Assembly: GCF_030770395.1 (NCBI RefSeq)
Contig: NZ_CP132480.1
Location: 664,821 to 728,820, forward strand
Direction: 5' to 3'
Source: Telluria beijingensis
GTDB taxonomy: Bacteria > Pseudomonadota > Gammaproteobacteria > Burkholderiales > Burkholderiaceae_D
Length of the DNA stretch: 64,000 nucleotides
The position numbers and the translations under genes are program-made. Positions 55,180-63,790 of this stretch are shown piece by piece (position 1 is the first letter of the stretch; each line of letters starts with the position of its first letter). Below the pieces are notes generated by a model. It ran no database searches. It saw nothing but the letters and a program-made list of their open reading frames with translations, and was not told where the DNA came from.

Positions 55180-56784
55180 ATGGATCTCGACGTCGTCGGG
55201 CTCTCCCGACTACAGTTCGCCCTCACGGCGCTGTACCACTTTTTGTTCGTGCCCCTGACGCTGGGGCTGTCGATGGTCATCGCCATCATGGAAACCGTGT
55301 ACGTGATGACCGGCCGCCCGATCTGGCGCCAGATGACCAAGTTCTGGGGCGTGCTGTTCGGGATTAACTTCGCCATTGGCGTCTCGACCGGCCTGGTGAT
55401 GGAGTTCCAGTTCGGGATGAACTGGAGCTACTACAGCCACTACGTCGGCGACGTGTTCGGCGCACCGCTGGCCATCGAAGGGCTGATGGCGTTCTTCCTC
55501 GAAGCGACCTTCGTCGGCCTGTTCTTCTTCGGCTGGGAGAGGTTATCGAAGCGCCAGCATTTGATGGTCACCTGGCTGACCGCCATCGGCACCAATTTCT
55601 CGGCGCTGTGGATCCTGATCGCCAACGGCTGGATGCAGAACCCGGTAGGCGCCGCGCTCAATCCGCAGACCATGCGCATGGAAGTGTCGGACTTCGGCGC
55701 GGTGCTGGCCAATCCGGTGGCGCAGGCCAAGTTCGTGCACACGGTATCTGCGGGGTACGTGATCGCCGCGTTCTTCGTACTGGGGATCTCGGCCTGGTAT
55801 CTGCTGAAAGGCCGTCATGTCGAACTGGCCAAGCGCTCGATGACGGTGGCCGCCTCGTTCGGCCTGGCCGCCTCGCTGTCGGTGGTGGTGCTGGGCGACG
55901 AAAGCGGCTACCTGGCCACCGAGCACCAGCACATGAAGCTGGCCGCGATCGAGGCCATGTGGGACACGCAACCGGCGCCGGCCGCCTTCACCGCGCTGGG
56001 CTTCCCCGACCAGGAAGCGCGCGAAACCCACTACGCGATCCACATCCCCTGGGTGATGGGCCTGATCGGCACCCGCTCGATCTCGACCGAGATCCCGGGC
56101 ATCAACGAGCTGGTGAAGCTGGCCGAAGTGCGCGTGCGCCAGGGCATCCTGGCCTATGACGCGCTGGAGCACATCCGTGCGCTGGGCGGCAGGGGCCCGG
56201 TGCCGGCCGAGCTGCAGGCAAGATTCGAAGAGCACGGCAAGGTGCTGGGCTATGCGCTGCTGCTCAAGCGCTACGTCGACGATCCCCGCCTGGCCACCGA
56301 CGCGCAGATCCGGCAGGCCGCCAACGATACCGTGCCGCAGGTGGCGCCGCTGTTCTGGTCGTTCCGCATCATGGTCGGCTTGGGGCTGTATTTCATCTTG
56401 CTCACCGCCGTCTTCTTCTGGCTGTCGGCGCGGCGCCGGCTGGATGCCTATCCCTGGCTGTTGAAGGTGGCCGTGTGGTCGATCCCGCTGCCCTGGATCG
56501 CCGCCGAAGCCGGCTGGATCGTGGCCGAACTGGGGCGCCAGCCTTGGGCCGTCGAAGGCGTGCTGCCGACCGCGGTCGCGGTCTCGAACGTGGGCATCCA
56601 GACCGTGTTGACCACCTTGCTCGGCTTCGTGGTGCTGTACTCGATCCTGATCGTGGTCGAGATGAAGCTGATGCTGAAGGCGATCCGCAAGGGCCCCGAG
56701 AAAGAGCTCGAGCTGTCCCCCGGCGCCGCGCCGGCATCGCGCACCGCGCCAATGACCAATGCGCAGACTCTCATTACGGAATAA
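55180..56784 (+). CDS. cydA: Cytochrome bd ubiquinol oxidase subunit I
   Basis: A 534-residue, nine-helix membrane protein that carries haems b558, b595 and d and oxidises ubiquinol. The N-terminal His20 (ALYHFLFVPLTLG), the His in FVHTVSAGYV, the Met in SFRIMVGLG and the C-terminal GWIVAELGRQPWAVEG are the known haem and quinone signatures. The periplasmic Q-loop is of the long type. RBS AAGAAAGGA precedes the ATG. Confidence 0.97.
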   Translation: MDLDVVGLSRLQFALTALYHFLFVPLTLGLSMVIAIMETVYVMTGRPIWRQMTKFWGVLFGINFAIGVSTGLVMEFQFGMNWSYYSHYVGDVFGAPLAIEGLMAFFLEATFVGLFFFGWERLSKRQHLMVTWLTAIGTNFSALWILIANGWMQNPVGAALNPQTMRMEVSDFGAVLANPVAQAKFVHTVSAGYVIAAFFVLGISAWYLLKGRHVELAKRSMTVAASFGLAASLSVVVLGDESGYLATEHQHMKLAAIEAMWDTQPAPAAFTALGFPDQEARETHYAIHIPWVMGLIGTRSISTEIPGINELVKLAEVRVRQGILAYDALEHIRALGGRGPVPAELQARFEEHGKVLGYALLLKRYVDDPRLATDAQIRQAANDTVPQVAPLFWSFRIMVGLGLYFILLTAVFFWLSARRRLDAYPWLLKVAVWSIPLPWIAAEAGWIVAELGRQPWAVEGVLPTAVAVSNVGIQTVLTTLLGFVVLYSILIVVEMKLMLKAIRKGPEKELELSPGAAPASRTAPMTNAQTLITE

Positions 56785-56787
56785 GCA

Positions 56788-57945
56788 ATGATTCTTCATA
56801 CACTTCTCGATTACGACACCCTGCGTGTCATCTGGTGGGTGCTGCTGGGCGTCCTGCTGCTCGCCTTCGCCGTGACCGATGGCTTCGACCTCGGCACCGG
56901 CACCCTGCTGCCTTTTGTCGCCAGGACCGACCTGGAACGGCGGGTCGTCATCAACAGCGTCGGCCCGGTCTGGGAAGGCAACCAGGTCTGGCTGGTGCTG
57001 GGCGGCGGCGCCATCTTCGCCGCCTGGCCGCAGCTGTACGCGGTCTCGTTCTCGGGCTTTTATCTCGCCATGGCGGCCGCGCTGCTGGCGCTGATCCTGC
57101 GTCCGGTCGGCTTCAAGTACCGCAGCAAGCGTGACAGCACGCGGTGGCGCGCGGCCTGGGACTGGGCCCTGTTCGTCGGCGGCTTCGTGCCGGCGCTGAT
57201 CTTCGGCGTCGCCATGGGCAATGTGCTGCAGGGCGTGCCGTTCCGTATCGCGCCCGATATGCAGATTTATTACGAAGGCGGTTTCTTCGGCCTGCTCAAT
57301 CCGTTCGCGCTGCTGTGCGGCCTGGTGTCGGTGGCGATGCTGGTGATGCATGGCGCAGCGTGGCTGGTGCTCAAGACCGACGGCCCGGTGGCCAGCCGTT
57401 CGCGCAGTTGGGGCATGCGCGCGGCGCTCGCCACTGCGGTGCTGTACGCGGTGGCCGGGCTGCTGCTGTGGAATGTGGTCGACGGCTACCGCATCGCGGG
57501 CGAGGTAGTGACGAGCGGTCCGTCGAACCCGCTGTTCAAGACCGTGCAGGCGAATGTGGCCGGCGCCTGGTTCGCCAACTACGCGGCGCATCCCTGGACC
57601 CAACTGGCGCCAGCCGCCGGCATCGTCGGCGCGCTGCTGGCATGGCTGGCGCTGGCCAGGCGCAGGGAGGGCATGGCGATGCTGGCTTCGAGCCTGTCGG
57701 TCGCCGGCATCGTGCTGAGCGTGGGCGCCTCGATGTTCCCCTTCATCCTGCCGTCGTCGATCCAGCCGCAGGCCAGCCTGACGGTGTGGGATTCGTCGTC
57801 GAGCCACCTGACCCTGTTCGTGATGCTGGTCTGCGCCTGCATCTTCCTGCCGCTGATCGTGATGTATACCAGCTGGGTCTACAAGGTCTTGTGGGGCAAG
57901 GTGGATGCGGACGAGATCAGCGGCGGCAAAAGCCACGCCTATTAA
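56788..57945 (+). CDS. cydB: Cytochrome bd ubiquinol oxidase subunit II
   Basis: A 385-residue membrane protein of the CydB family: LRVIWWVLLGVLLLAFAVTDGFDLG at the N-terminus, NSVGPVWEGNQVWLVLGGG, and a C-terminal SSHLTLFVMLVCACIFLPLI. Pairs with CydA to form the high-affinity oxidase. It starts three bases after the cydA stop. Confidence 0.97.
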   Translation: MILHTLLDYDTLRVIWWVLLGVLLLAFAVTDGFDLGTGTLLPFVARTDLERRVVINSVGPVWEGNQVWLVLGGGAIFAAWPQLYAVSFSGFYLAMAAALLALILRPVGFKYRSKRDSTRWRAAWDWALFVGGFVPALIFGVAMGNVLQGVPFRIAPDMQIYYEGGFFGLLNPFALLCGLVSVAMLVMHGAAWLVLKTDGPVASRSRSWGMRAALATAVLYAVAGLLLWNVVDGYRIAGEVVTSGPSNPLFKTVQANVAGAWFANYAAHPWTQLAPAAGIVGALLAWLALARRREGMAMLASSLSVAGIVLSVGASMFPFILPSSIQPQASLTVWDSSSSHLTLFVMLVCACIFLPLIVMYTSWVYKVLWGKVDADEISGGKSHAY

Positions 57946-57972
57946 TCGATTGAAGAAAGAAAGGACACCATC

Positions 57973-58140
57973 ATGTGGTATTTCGCCTGGTTGTTGGGAC
58001 TGCCGCTGGCAGCGGCGTTCGGCGTGCTGAACGCGATGTGGTACGAGTTGATGGACGATGCGGCGGCGGCTGCTGCGGCCAAGCAGAAGCATCCTGCGGC
58101 GCCGCCGGCGCCGGATGCGCTGGAGCGCAGGCGCGCCTGA
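57973..58140 (+). CDS. cydX: Cytochrome bd small subunit CydX (YbgT family)
   Basis: A 55-residue single-helix protein beginning MWYFAWLLGLPLAAAFGVLNAMWYE, the diagnostic CydX/YbgT start, with a short Ala/Pro/Lys tail. It stabilises the haem sites of CydAB. RBS AAAGGA lies about eight bases before the ATG, and the gene is 27 bases after cydB. Confidence 0.92.
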   Translation: MWYFAWLLGLPLAAAFGVLNAMWYELMDDAAAAAAAKQKHPAAPPAPDALERRRA

Positions 58141-58171
58141 GCCGCGTCCTTGTCATCACCCTGTCAAACTA

Positions 58172-58187
58172 ATTCGACAGTATTCGA
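58172..58187. promoter_or_regulatory. ATTCGA direct repeat before the ArsR gene
   Basis: ATTCGA at 58172-58177 and 58182-58187, one helical turn apart, in the leader of the ArsR-family gene. It may be an autoregulatory site. Confidence 0.3.
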
Positions 58188-58244
58188 ACCGTGGCCCGGC
58201 GGCGCGACCGCCGTGGCCTTCGGATCGCAACCACCTACTGTCAC

Positions 58245-58559
58245 ATGCAAACCAATCTCGCCATCGCAGCGCTCGCCGCACTCGCCCAGGAATCGCGCTT
58301 CGCCGCCTTCCGCCTGCTGGTGCAGGCTGGCCCCCAGGGCCAGTCCGCCAGCAATATCGCCGCCGCACTCGAAATGCCGGCCTCGTCGCTGTCTTTCCAC
58401 CTGAAGGAACTCACCCATGCCGGCCTGGTGTCGCCACGCCAGCAGGGCCGCTACGTCATCTATGCCGCGCGGCTCGAGACCTTGCAGCGCCTGATGGAGT
58501 TCCTGTCCGCGACTTGCGGCAGCACTGGTGCGCAGTCGATGCAGGAGCGGCTGGCTTAG
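58245..58559 (+). CDS. ArsR-family winged-helix transcriptional regulator
   Basis: A 104-residue ArsR-type repressor: LAALAQESRFAAFRLLVQAG, recognition helix MPASSLSFHLKELTHAGLV and wing QQGRYVIYAARLETLQRLMEF. No metal-site cysteine pair of the classic E-L-C-V-C type is seen in the recognition region; one Cys lies near the C-terminus. No arsenic genes are next to it, so the target is unknown. ATG at 58245 (MQTNLAIAAL). Confidence 0.88.
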   Translation: MQTNLAIAALAALAQESRFAAFRLLVQAGPQGQSASNIAAALEMPASSLSFHLKELTHAGLVSPRQQGRYVIYAARLETLQRLMEFLSATCGSTGAQSMQERLA

Positions 58560-58613
58560 GTATGATGACTTTGTGCCGGATGGGCCGGTGCATCGACATC
58601 ATAAGGACAGCCA

Positions 58614-58940
58614 ATGACGCCACACAGGGTGCAGTTGAGCCGCAAGAAGGGCTGGCGCATGCCGCCGAACACGATCTCGGTGGCGCGTCCAGGTCGCTGG
58701 GGCAATCCATTTTCGGTGCTGCCCAACATGGCGCCGGGCACGGCCGTCGGCCGCTATGTCGCGATGCCGACGGTGGAAGAAGCGGTGGCCGCCTACCGCC
58801 GCTGGCTGGGCGACGATCCCGCCGGCCGCCAACTGGCGCAAGAGGCGCGCAGCATGCTGCGCGGGCATCACCTGGCCTGCTGGTGCCGGCTTGACGGGCC
58901 CTGTCATGCGCAGGTGCTGCTGGAGCTCGTCAACCGCTGA
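58614..58940 (+). CDS. DUF4326 family protein
   Basis: A 108-residue protein with the DUF4326 signature: RVQLSRKKGWRMPPNTISVAR, then GRWGNPF, and the C-terminal LRGHHLACWCRLDGPCHAQVLL holding a C-x-C ... C set. Function unknown; phage and plasmid relatives are common. RBS AAGGAC precedes the ATG. Confidence 0.85.
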   Translation: MTPHRVQLSRKKGWRMPPNTISVARPGRWGNPFSVLPNMAPGTAVGRYVAMPTVEEAVAAYRRWLGDDPAGRQLAQEARSMLRGHHLACWCRLDGPCHAQVLLELVNR

Positions 58941-58952
58941 ACGGCTGCGGTC

Positions 58953-59582
58953 TTACCTGGCCGCGTTCACACTGCCGATCCCGGTCACCGAGCGGCTGAC
59001 CGATTGCGGCTTGCCATAATAAGTGAGGTTGCCCAGGCCTTGCACGCTGGCATTGAGCCGGTTCGTCGCATGCACCGACACATCGCCGATGCCGCGGAAG
59101 GTGACGTCGGCGTCCTTGGCCACCAGGTCCTTGGCCACGACTTCGCCCACGCCCTCGGCGTTCAGGCGCAGGTGGCCCACGTGGCCGGTCATCTGCAGGC
59201 TGCCGGCGCCGCGGTAGTTGACGTCGAAGGTATCGCCGCGCACATTATTCAGGATCATCTGGCCGGCGCCTTCGCCGCGGAAGCTCGCCAGCGCGGGCAT
59301 GGTGACGACGACCCGCTCGCCATCCTTGATATTGACGCTCTTGCTGCCCCGGTCATCGAAGTTCAGGCGCAGTTCGCCGCCCACGACCTCGGTCGTGACG
59401 CGGTCGATGAATTTCTGGTTGCCCTCGACCCGCACCGAGTGGGCCTTGCCCACTTCGACCACCAGGCTGACGGGGCCGCGCGCATCGATGGTCTTGAACG
59501 GCGTCACGCTGCGCACCTCGTCGGCGGCCTGGGTCGAGAACGATGCGACGGCGAGAAGGGTGGCGATGAGGGCGCGTTTCAT
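58953..59582 (-). CDS. DUF2807 (head GIN) domain exported protein
   Basis: A 209-residue exported protein with a signal peptide to about residue 19 (SFSTQA). The rest is a repetitive beta-helix of the DUF2807 type (VSLVVEVGKAHSVRVEGNQKFIDRVTTEV ... GAGSLQMTGHVGHLRLNAEG). Likely periplasmic or surface; function unknown. Convergent with the DUF4326 gene (12 bases apart). Confidence 0.85.
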   Translation of the reverse strand: MKRALIATLLAVASFSTQAADEVRSVTPFKTIDARGPVSLVVEVGKAHSVRVEGNQKFIDRVTTEVVGGELRLNFDDRGSKSVNIKDGERVVVTMPALASFRGEGAGQMILNNVRGDTFDVNYRGAGSLQMTGHVGHLRLNAEGVGEVVAKDLVAKDADVTFRGIGDVSVHATNRLNASVQGLGNLTYYGKPQSVSRSVTGIGSVNAAR

Positions 59583-59691
59583 GGTGGTCTCCGGTTAGTT
59601 GATGAAGCCATTCTAGGGAGCGCGGCCTTGCCTGGCGCGCCCCGTGCGATGGACTGCATAAAACCGTGCCTGAACTGCTGCAGGGCCGGAA

Positions 59692-60279
59692 TCAGTGTTT
59701 TGTTGCCAGGAATTCGCCCTTGCCGACCGGGACCAGGCTGGTGCTCCAGCCGTTCGCGCAGCGCAGCGCCTGCATGAAGGGCGCCAGTTCCTGGGCATGC
59801 GAGGTGGCGTTGTCGACCACCACCAGCCCGCCCGGACGCAGGATGCGTTCGAGCTGCGCCAGCCAGCCGAGGTAGGCGCCGCGCTCGGAATCCAGGAAGA
59901 CCAGGTCGAACGATTCGTCGGCGCTGCTCGCCAAAAAGTCGGCCGCCTCGCCCTCGACCTGGACGATGCGGTCTTGCAGGCCGGCGCGGCTGAAATTCTC
60001 GCGCGCCATGGCGACCTTGGCGGCCGCCAGTTCGACCGTCGTGACGGTGCCATTGATCCCTTGCGCGGCATCGGCCAGCCATAGCGTCGAGTAGCCGTTC
60101 GAGGTGCCGATCTCGAGGATGCGGCGGGCGCCCATGGCGCGCACCAGCACGGCCAGGAACTCGCCGGTATCGTGGGTGATGTTGAGCAGGCGGCGCGTGC
60201 GGTTGTCAGGCGACGCGTCATGACTGACGCCGAAGGTTTCGAGTTCCTTCAGCAGGGCTTTGAGTGAAGTAGGCAACAT
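59692..60279 (-). CDS. O-methyltransferase (class I SAM-dependent)
   Basis: A 195-residue methyltransferase: LNITHDTGEFLAVLVRAM, motif I ILEIGTSNGYSTLWLAD, DLVFLDSERG and RPGGLVVVDNATSHA, of the small catechol O-methyltransferase-like family. Substrate unknown. Good RBS AGGAGA before the ATG. Divergent from the GyrI-like gene. Confidence 0.88.
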   Translation of the reverse strand: MLPTSLKALLKELETFGVSHDASPDNRTRRLLNITHDTGEFLAVLVRAMGARRILEIGTSNGYSTLWLADAAQGINGTVTTVELAAAKVAMARENFSRAGLQDRIVQVEGEAADFLASSADESFDLVFLDSERGAYLGWLAQLERILRPGGLVVVDNATSHAQELAPFMQALRCANGWSTSLVPVGKGEFLATKH

Positions 60280-60350
60280 TGTTCTCCTTTTGACACGAGA
60301 AATCGATCCGCACGATTGCGCCGATGCTAATATTGTCGAAGAGATAAGGC

Positions 60351-60356
60351 TATAAT
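60351..60356 (+). promoter_or_regulatory. -10 box of the GyrI-like gene
   Basis: A perfect TATAAT 28 bases before the start codon at 60384; the -35 is weak. Confidence 0.45.
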
Positions 60357-60383
60357 CTTTTCGTCCACAAGCAAGCCACTATC

Positions 60384-60854
60384 ATGCACATCTCAACCGT
60401 TACACTACCTGAAATGAAGCTCGCCGGGCTGCCTGTCGCAGGGCCCGCCTCGGTGCTGGAAACGGAGTTGCCAGAGATCTGGAAATCCTTCCTGGCCCGC
60501 GAGACCGAACTGGGCGAGACCAATGGCTTCCATTATGGTCTCCGGATGCCGCAGTATGGCGGCGTCAAGCTCGAATGCATCGCCGTCGAGGTGGATGATT
60601 TGAACAATCTTCCGCCCGGCATGATCGCAATTCGCATTCCCTCACGCCGCTACGCCCTGATGACCCACCGCGGACCCATGGTGCATGCGCAGGCAAGCAC
60701 CGTGACCGGCATCGCCACGATGGAACAGCTGGGCATGGAAGAAGACGAGGACGGCATCCGCCTAGAGCGCTACGACCGCCGCTATACGCCGACGAAGGAC
60801 GATGCTGCGCGGCCTGACAACGCCTACGACATCCTGATCCCCCTGTACGGCTGA
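60384..60854 (+). CDS. GyrI-like / effector-binding domain protein
   Basis: A 156-residue stand-alone small-molecule-binding domain of the GyrI/AraC effector-binding (SOUL-like) superfamily: LPEIWKSFLARETELGE, YGLRMPQYGGVKLECIAVEV, PPGMIAIRIPSRRYALMTHRGP and a C-terminal LERYDRRYTPTKDD, with NAYDILIPLYG. Ligand unknown. No DNA-binding domain. Confidence 0.85.
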   Translation: MHISTVTLPEMKLAGLPVAGPASVLETELPEIWKSFLARETELGETNGFHYGLRMPQYGGVKLECIAVEVDDLNNLPPGMIAIRIPSRRYALMTHRGPMVHAQASTVTGIATMEQLGMEEDEDGIRLERYDRRYTPTKDDAARPDNAYDILIPLYG

Positions 60855-60860
60855 CCGGGC

Positions 60861-60893
60861 GAAAAAAATGCAGGCCCACGCATGGGCCTGCAT
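60861..60893 (-). terminator. Stem-loop with U-tract on the minus strand
   Basis: A perfect 11-base stem ATGCAGGCCCA / TGGGCCTGCAT (loop CGCA, 60868-60893) with seven As on its left, 60862-60868. It is 14 bases after the GyrI-like stop but has no T-run on the plus strand, so it works best for a minus-strand transcript. No minus gene is supported in 60894-61111. Confidence 0.6.
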
Positions 60894-61111
60894 CAGAGGA
60901 ATTGGTGCCGGTATGTTTCCCGACCGCCGGCGCCGGTAGGGCGGTTTGCACCGCCGAGTGCCCTTCCCAAGGAGCACTTGCATTGTGCCCTCAAAATATG
61001 ACGACTCTTTGACGAAACACACTTTATTTGTTGCTCTTTGTTTCCAATTGTAAATTGGGCGGATAATACTTCTTTTGCGGCCGCCATGGCCGACAGCAAG
61101 AGGAGAAACAC

Positions 61112-62764
61112 GTGCAAGAGCAAGACCACGGACCCGAGGCGTCCACCCAGCCCGACAATCCCGCGCGCAGGCGCATCTTCCAGGCCGCCGCCGCGGTCGG
61201 CGCCGCTGCGACGCTCCCTGGCGTGGCGACGGCGGCTCCCAAGCCTGCCGCCAAGGGATCGCTCGACGCCAAGCTGCGCGCCCGCGTCAAGAACGTGGTC
61301 GTGATCTACCTGGAAAATCGCAGCTTCAACAACCTGTTCGCCGACTTCCCAGGCCTGGCCGTGCCGCTGGCCAGCGTGCCGGCTGCCAGCGTGCAGCAGC
61401 GCGACCGCGACGGCTCAGTCCTGCCGACCCTGCCCAAGACCTGGGGCGGCGTGGTGCCGGGCCGCCAGAACATCGGCGGCAAGGATTACTTTACTACCGA
61501 AGCCCAGTCGGCCAACCTGCCGAACGCGCCATATAAACTGACCGACCCCGAAGGCAAGCCGCTGCCGGAAGGCATCATCACGCGCGACCTGGTGCACCAG
61601 TTCTATCACAACCAGATGCAGATCAACGGCGGCAGGAACGACGGCTTCGCCGCCTGGTCGGATGCCGGCGGCATGGTCATGGGCTATTACGGCGAGACGT
61701 CGAAGAACCTGGGCTTGTATCAGATCGCACGTGAATTCACCCTGTGCGACAACTTCTTCATGGCGGCGTTCGGCGGCTCTTACCTGAACCACCAGTTCCT
61801 GGTCAGCGGCCGCGTGCCCGAATACTTCAACGCCGCCGAGACCGCGGCAAAGAACAAGATCGCGGTGCTGGAAGACGGCCCGCAGGGCGTGCGCCTGGCG
61901 CTGGCGCCCGATTCGCCGGCCTCGGCGCTGGACGGCAAGCCCAAGTTCGTGCGCAACGGCGCGATGACGCCGGACGCCTATGCGGTCAACACAATGGCGC
62001 CGCCGTACCAGCCGAGCTGGGTGCGTCCGGCCTTCGACGGCGACCCGCTGCACGCCGATCCGGCCGATGCGTCGACGCTGCCACCACAGACCTACGACAC
62101 GATCGGCGACCTGCTGTCGCGGAAGGGCGTGAGCTGGGCCTGGTATGGCGGCGGCATGCAGGCGGCGCTCGACGGCCGCGGCGCCGGCGACAAGCCCAAC
62201 TTCCAGTACCACCACCAGCCGTTCAATTATTTCAGGCAGTTCGCGCCTGGCACGAAGGAGCGCGCGGAGCACCTGCGCGACGGTGGCCTGGGCGACAGCC
62301 CGATCTCGAACAAGTTCATCGCCGACGCGGTCGCGGGCAAGCTGCCGGCGGTGGCCTTCTACAAGCCGCAGGGCAACCTGAACCTGCATGCCGGCTATTC
62401 CGACATCGAGTCGGGCGACGCCCACGTGGCCAATATCGTCGAGCACCTGAAAAAATCGCCGCAGTGGAAGGACATGGTGGTGGTGATCACCTTCGACGAG
62501 AACGGTGGCTGGTGGGACCACGTGGCGCCACCACAGGGCGACCGCTGGGGCCCGGGTTCGCGCATTCCGGCGATCGTGGTATCGCCGCACGCCAAGCGCG
62601 GCGCGGTCGACCATAATTTCTACGACACTACCTCGGTCCTGCGCTTCATCACGCGCCTGCACGGCCTGCCGCTGCTCGAGGGCCTGGCCAGCCGCAACAC
62701 CGCCTTCGCGGAGCGCGGCGCGCGGCCGCCGGGCGACCTGACGGCGGCGTTGAGTTTCCGCTGA
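61112..62764 (+). CDS. Tat-exported phosphoesterase (phospholipase C / acid phosphatase family)
   Basis: A 550-residue alkaline-phosphatase-fold enzyme. A twin-arginine signal (ARRRIFQAAAAVGAAATLPG, residues about 18-37) is followed by the family's metal/nucleophile motif VVIYLENRSFNNLF (about 62-75). Later come GLYQIAREFTLCDNFFMAAFGGSYLNHQFL and the metal-binding VITFDENGGWWDHV and RIPAIVVSPHAK. It resembles AcpA/phospholipase C proteins that hydrolyse phosphate esters in the periplasm. The start is GTG at 61112, with AGGAGA five bases upstream. Confidence 0.88.
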   Translation: MQEQDHGPEASTQPDNPARRRIFQAAAAVGAAATLPGVATAAPKPAAKGSLDAKLRARVKNVVVIYLENRSFNNLFADFPGLAVPLASVPAASVQQRDRDGSVLPTLPKTWGGVVPGRQNIGGKDYFTTEAQSANLPNAPYKLTDPEGKPLPEGIITRDLVHQFYHNQMQINGGRNDGFAAWSDAGGMVMGYYGETSKNLGLYQIAREFTLCDNFFMAAFGGSYLNHQFLVSGRVPEYFNAAETAAKNKIAVLEDGPQGVRLALAPDSPASALDGKPKFVRNGAMTPDAYAVNTMAPPYQPSWVRPAFDGDPLHADPADASTLPPQTYDTIGDLLSRKGVSWAWYGGGMQAALDGRGAGDKPNFQYHHQPFNYFRQFAPGTKERAEHLRDGGLGDSPISNKFIADAVAGKLPAVAFYKPQGNLNLHAGYSDIESGDAHVANIVEHLKKSPQWKDMVVVITFDENGGWWDHVAPPQGDRWGPGSRIPAIVVSPHAKRGAVDHNFYDTTSVLRFITRLHGLPLLEGLASRNTAFAERGARPPGDLTAALSFR

Positions 62765-62769
62765 GACGG

Positions 62770-62881
62770 GTAGGGTTGGCAGCTTCGCTGCCGACGCGGC
62801 GATGGTTGGCAGCGAGATCATCCGGCACGATATCGGAGGGGATAACAATCACCGCGTCGGCGGCTTAGCCGCCAACCCTAC
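62770..62881. repeat. REP-like inverted pair, family B
   Basis: Units 62770-62800 and 62851-62881 are imperfect reverse complements (shared ends GTAGGGTTGGC and GCCGACGCGG), with different loop bases. The second is nearly identical to bases 1-31. A half unit GGTTGGCAGCG lies at 62804-62814. The pair follows the phosphoesterase gene. Confidence 0.75.
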
Positions 62882-62908
62882 TGGGCGTACTGATGCGTCC
62901 ATGGCACG

Positions 62909-62936
62909 AAAGCCAGCCCATCCCGGCTGGCTTTTT
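62909..62936 (+). terminator. Rho-independent terminator after the phosphoesterase gene
   Basis: A 10-base stem AAAGCCAGCC / GGCTGGCTTT (62909-62934) followed by further Ts. The remaining 62937-63134 is leader sequence of the DUF4142 gene without other signals I can support. Confidence 0.85.
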
Positions 62937-63134
62937 CAATTCTGACATTGCTTGTTGGCTAACGCGCGCTGGTCTTGAACACGCGACGATACACTCGGCG
63001 GACTCGAGATTGTTTCGTCGATAAGCCGTGCGATTTTGCATTGCCGAAACGGGCAATCCGAATACAAACAATCAGGCGAGGGCGCCGGCATCGGGCCGGT
63101 GCATAGCCCCTTCTATTTCGGACAGGAGAGCAAT

Positions 63135-63779
63135 ATGCAAAAGAATCACATCCTCAAGCGCCTGATGGCGGTCTCGGTCGCCGCAGCCATGTTCGGCGCC
63201 GCCGGCGTGCAGGCCCAGACCGGCGAATCGAGCCAGGCCGGCCAGCAAATGGGCAGCAGCGCGACGGCCGCCACCGCCAGCGGCGCCGCCAAGCTCACCG
63301 CCGCCGACCGCAAGGCGATCATGGACATGGCCATGTCGAACATGGCCGAAGTCGAGATGGGCAAGCTGGCGCAGAGCAAGACCCAGAACGCCGAGGTCAA
63401 GGCCTTCGCCACCAAGATGGTCGACGACCATGGCAAGGCGCTGACCGAAGTGCAGAGCCTGGCCCAGTCGAAGGGCGTGACCCTGCCGACCGAGCTCGAC
63501 GCCAAGCACAAGGCGATGGCGGCCCAGCTCGAGAAAGCGAGCGGCGACGCCTTCGACCGGGCCTACGTCAAGCAGGGCGGCGTCGGCGCGCACAAGGAAA
63601 CCCTGACCAAGCTGCAGGCAGCCTCGAAAGGCGCCAAGGATGCGGACGTCAAGGGCCAGGTCGACAAGACGATCCCCGTGGTGCAAGAACACCTGAAGCA
63701 CGCCGAGCAGTTGGCGAAAGGTAAATCGGGCAGCACCGGCAGCTCGGGCGCCGCCGGCCATACCGGTTCAAGCCACTAA
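63135..63779 (+). CDS. DUF4142 exported protein
   Basis: A 214-residue exported protein with a signal peptide to about residue 28 (AGVQAQ). The DUF4142 helical, ferritin-like bundle covers about 55-195 (KAIMDMAMSNMAEVEMGKLAQSK, then KAFATKMVDDHGKALTEVQSLA, FDRAYVKQGGVGAHKETLTKLQ and VVQEHLKHAEQLAKG). The tail is Gly/Ser-rich. Such proteins are periplasmic and often stress-related; function unknown. RBS CAGGAGAG precedes the ATG. Confidence 0.9.
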   Translation: MQKNHILKRLMAVSVAAAMFGAAGVQAQTGESSQAGQQMGSSATAATASGAAKLTAADRKAIMDMAMSNMAEVEMGKLAQSKTQNAEVKAFATKMVDDHGKALTEVQSLAQSKGVTLPTELDAKHKAMAAQLEKASGDAFDRAYVKQGGVGAHKETLTKLQAASKGAKDADVKGQVDKTIPVVQEHLKHAEQLAKGKSGSTGSSGAAGHTGSSH

Positions 63780-63790
63780 TCCGCTTCGCG

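Noticed and set aside
60893..61129. Minus-strand 78-residue frame with a hydrophobic start
   Set aside because: It overlaps the start of the phosphoesterase gene and its hydrophobic start is antisense to that leader; no RBS.
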